A stretch of DNA of 64,000 bases, taken from assembly GCF_016888135.1 (NCBI RefSeq), contig NZ_JACSWB010000278.1:248001-312000 (forward strand), read 5' to 3'. The stretch comes from Leptolyngbya sp. CCY15150 (GTDB lineage: Bacteria > Cyanobacteriota > Cyanobacteriia > RECH01). Below the pieces are notes generated by a model. The model saw nothing but the letters and a program-made list of their open reading frames with translations. It was not told where the DNA came from and ran no database searches. The position numbers and the translations under genes were made by a program. Position 1 is the stretch's first letter. Each line of letters opens with the position of its first letter. Shown piece after piece: positions 63,393 through 64,000 of the stretch.

Positions 63393-64000
63393 TTAGACGG
63401 CCTGGAACTCGCCCAGCAGTCTGACTTCGGGCTCTAGGGTCATAGACCATTGATGGTAAACCGTCTCTTGGACATGATGAATTAAGCGGAGAATGTCGCT
63501 GGCGCTAGCACCACCACAGTTCAAAATAAAATTGGCATGGCGCTCGGCCACTTGGGCCCCGCCAATTTGGTAGCCCTTCAGCCCCGCTTGTTCAATGAGC
63601 CAGCCAGCGCTGTAAGGCTGGGGATTACGAAAGACGCTGCCACAGCTAGGCAGGTGGTAGGGCTGGGTGGTGCGCCGACGCTCTAGGTGCTCGGAGGTTT
63701 GCTCTAGGACAAACTGGGCATCGGCTCCAGGCTTGAGCTGCAGAGTGGCTTGGGTGACTAAGCGGCGATCGCCCTGGAGGTTGGAGGTGCGATAGGCATA
63801 GCCCAAGGCCGATGGAGCAAGCTGGTTGAGGCTATGGTCGGGCGACAGCACCAAGACAGACACCAGGATATCTTCCATGGTTAGCCCATGGGCTCCAGCA
63901 TTCATGACCACCGATCCTCCCAAGCTGCCGGGAATGCCAACGGCCCACTCTAGCCCTTGTAAGCCTCGATGGGCGGCCTGCCAAGCCAGTTTAGCCATCG
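63393..64000 (-). CDS. murB: UDP-N-acetylmuramate dehydrogenase, C-terminal part (N-terminus off the window)
   Basis: The frame is open to the right edge, so the first 90-100 residues are missing. What remains begins at [20 protein letters not shown] (FAD-binding region), then [20 protein letters not shown], the catalytic Ser segment [20 protein letters not shown], and [20 protein letters not shown] with [20 protein letters not shown]. It reduces enolpyruvyl-UDP-GlcNAc to UDP-MurNAc in peptidoglycan synthesis. murC would be expected next upstream, beyond the window. Confidence 0.95.
   Translation of the reverse strand, partial: MAKLAWQAAHRGLQGLEWAVGIPGSLGGSVVMNAGAHGLTMEDILVSVLVLSPDHSLNQLAPSALGYAYRTSNLQGDRRLVTQATLQLKPGADAQFVLEQTSEHLERRRTTQPYHLPSCGSVFRNPQPYSAGWLIEQAGLKGYQIGGAQVAERHANFILNCGGASASDILRLIHHVQETVYHQWSMTLEPEVRLLGEFQAV

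Overview
This is a cyanobacterial chromosome segment. The evidence is a complete phycocyanin operon (cpcBACDEF), the chlorophyll-cyclase factor Ycf54, a CrtH-type carotenoid isomerase, a glucosylglycerol-phosphate phosphatase, a CpcS bilin lyase, and very frequent copies of the HIP1 octamer GCGATCGC inside and between genes. The moderate-to-high GC and a TftA-like hormogonium cell-wall hydrolase suggest a filamentous, Leptolyngbya- or Oscillatoriales-like organism. That placement is inference; nothing here proves the genus. I saw no tRNA or rRNA gene, no CRISPR array and no transposase gene.

Layout. 1-3079: the edge-truncated start of a large signalling-type protein, two small conserved-looking proteins and gene-poor DNA with repeats. 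3080-8245: the str operon (rpsL, rpsG, fusA, tufA, rpsJ), then a LON-domain protein and StpA. 10680-18947: mostly minus-strand genes (PAS histidine kinase, epimerase-like SDR, GNAT-like protein, MscS channel, flippase-like membrane protein, NlpC/P60 peptidase). 18971-24990: plus-strand serine hydrolase, THUMP RNA methyltransferase, a large NB-ARC/TPR STAND protein and a HicB-like protein. 25058-28010: lgt, bacteriohemerythrin and crtH. 28569-35698: upp, two small membrane proteins, an EAL phosphodiesterase, DUF6464, argG, pdxJ, ycf54 and a proline-rich secreted protein. 35822-39536: the minus-strand rpmH-rnpA-PH-yidC-khpB-DUF177 cluster. 39697-51026: DUF2808, SRPBCC, a lipoprotein, an M67 peptidase with MoeZ, an MFS transporter, mfd, an EamA transporter and the CpcS lyase. 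52985-57309: cpcBACDEF. 57506-64000: a hypothetical, dnaG, a TftA-like amidase, YbaB/EbfC and the C-terminal part of murB.

Most genes are housekeeping. The str operon supplies translation factors. The rpmH-yidC block couples RNase P, the membrane insertase and an RNA-binding protein. The cpc operon together with cpcS supplies phycobilisome rod subunits, linkers and chromophore lyases.

The unusual content is mainly non-coding. A 137/138-bp MITE-like element with 15-bp terminal inverted repeats occurs twice. A second, unrelated 110-bp dispersed repeat also occurs twice. All four copies sit within 26 nt of a minus-strand stop codon. Around ten short two-copy tandem duplications (9-15 bp period) lie in intergenic DNA. 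There is a pseudoknot-compatible structure directly after the tufA stop, long hairpins inside the cpc operon, and a four-codon ORF with a good ribosome site. Among proteins, the STAND protein is the most notable: its ten 42-residue TPR units are nearly identical at DNA level, with a HIP1 site at the same phase in nine of them. I did not find a convincing new multi-gene system.
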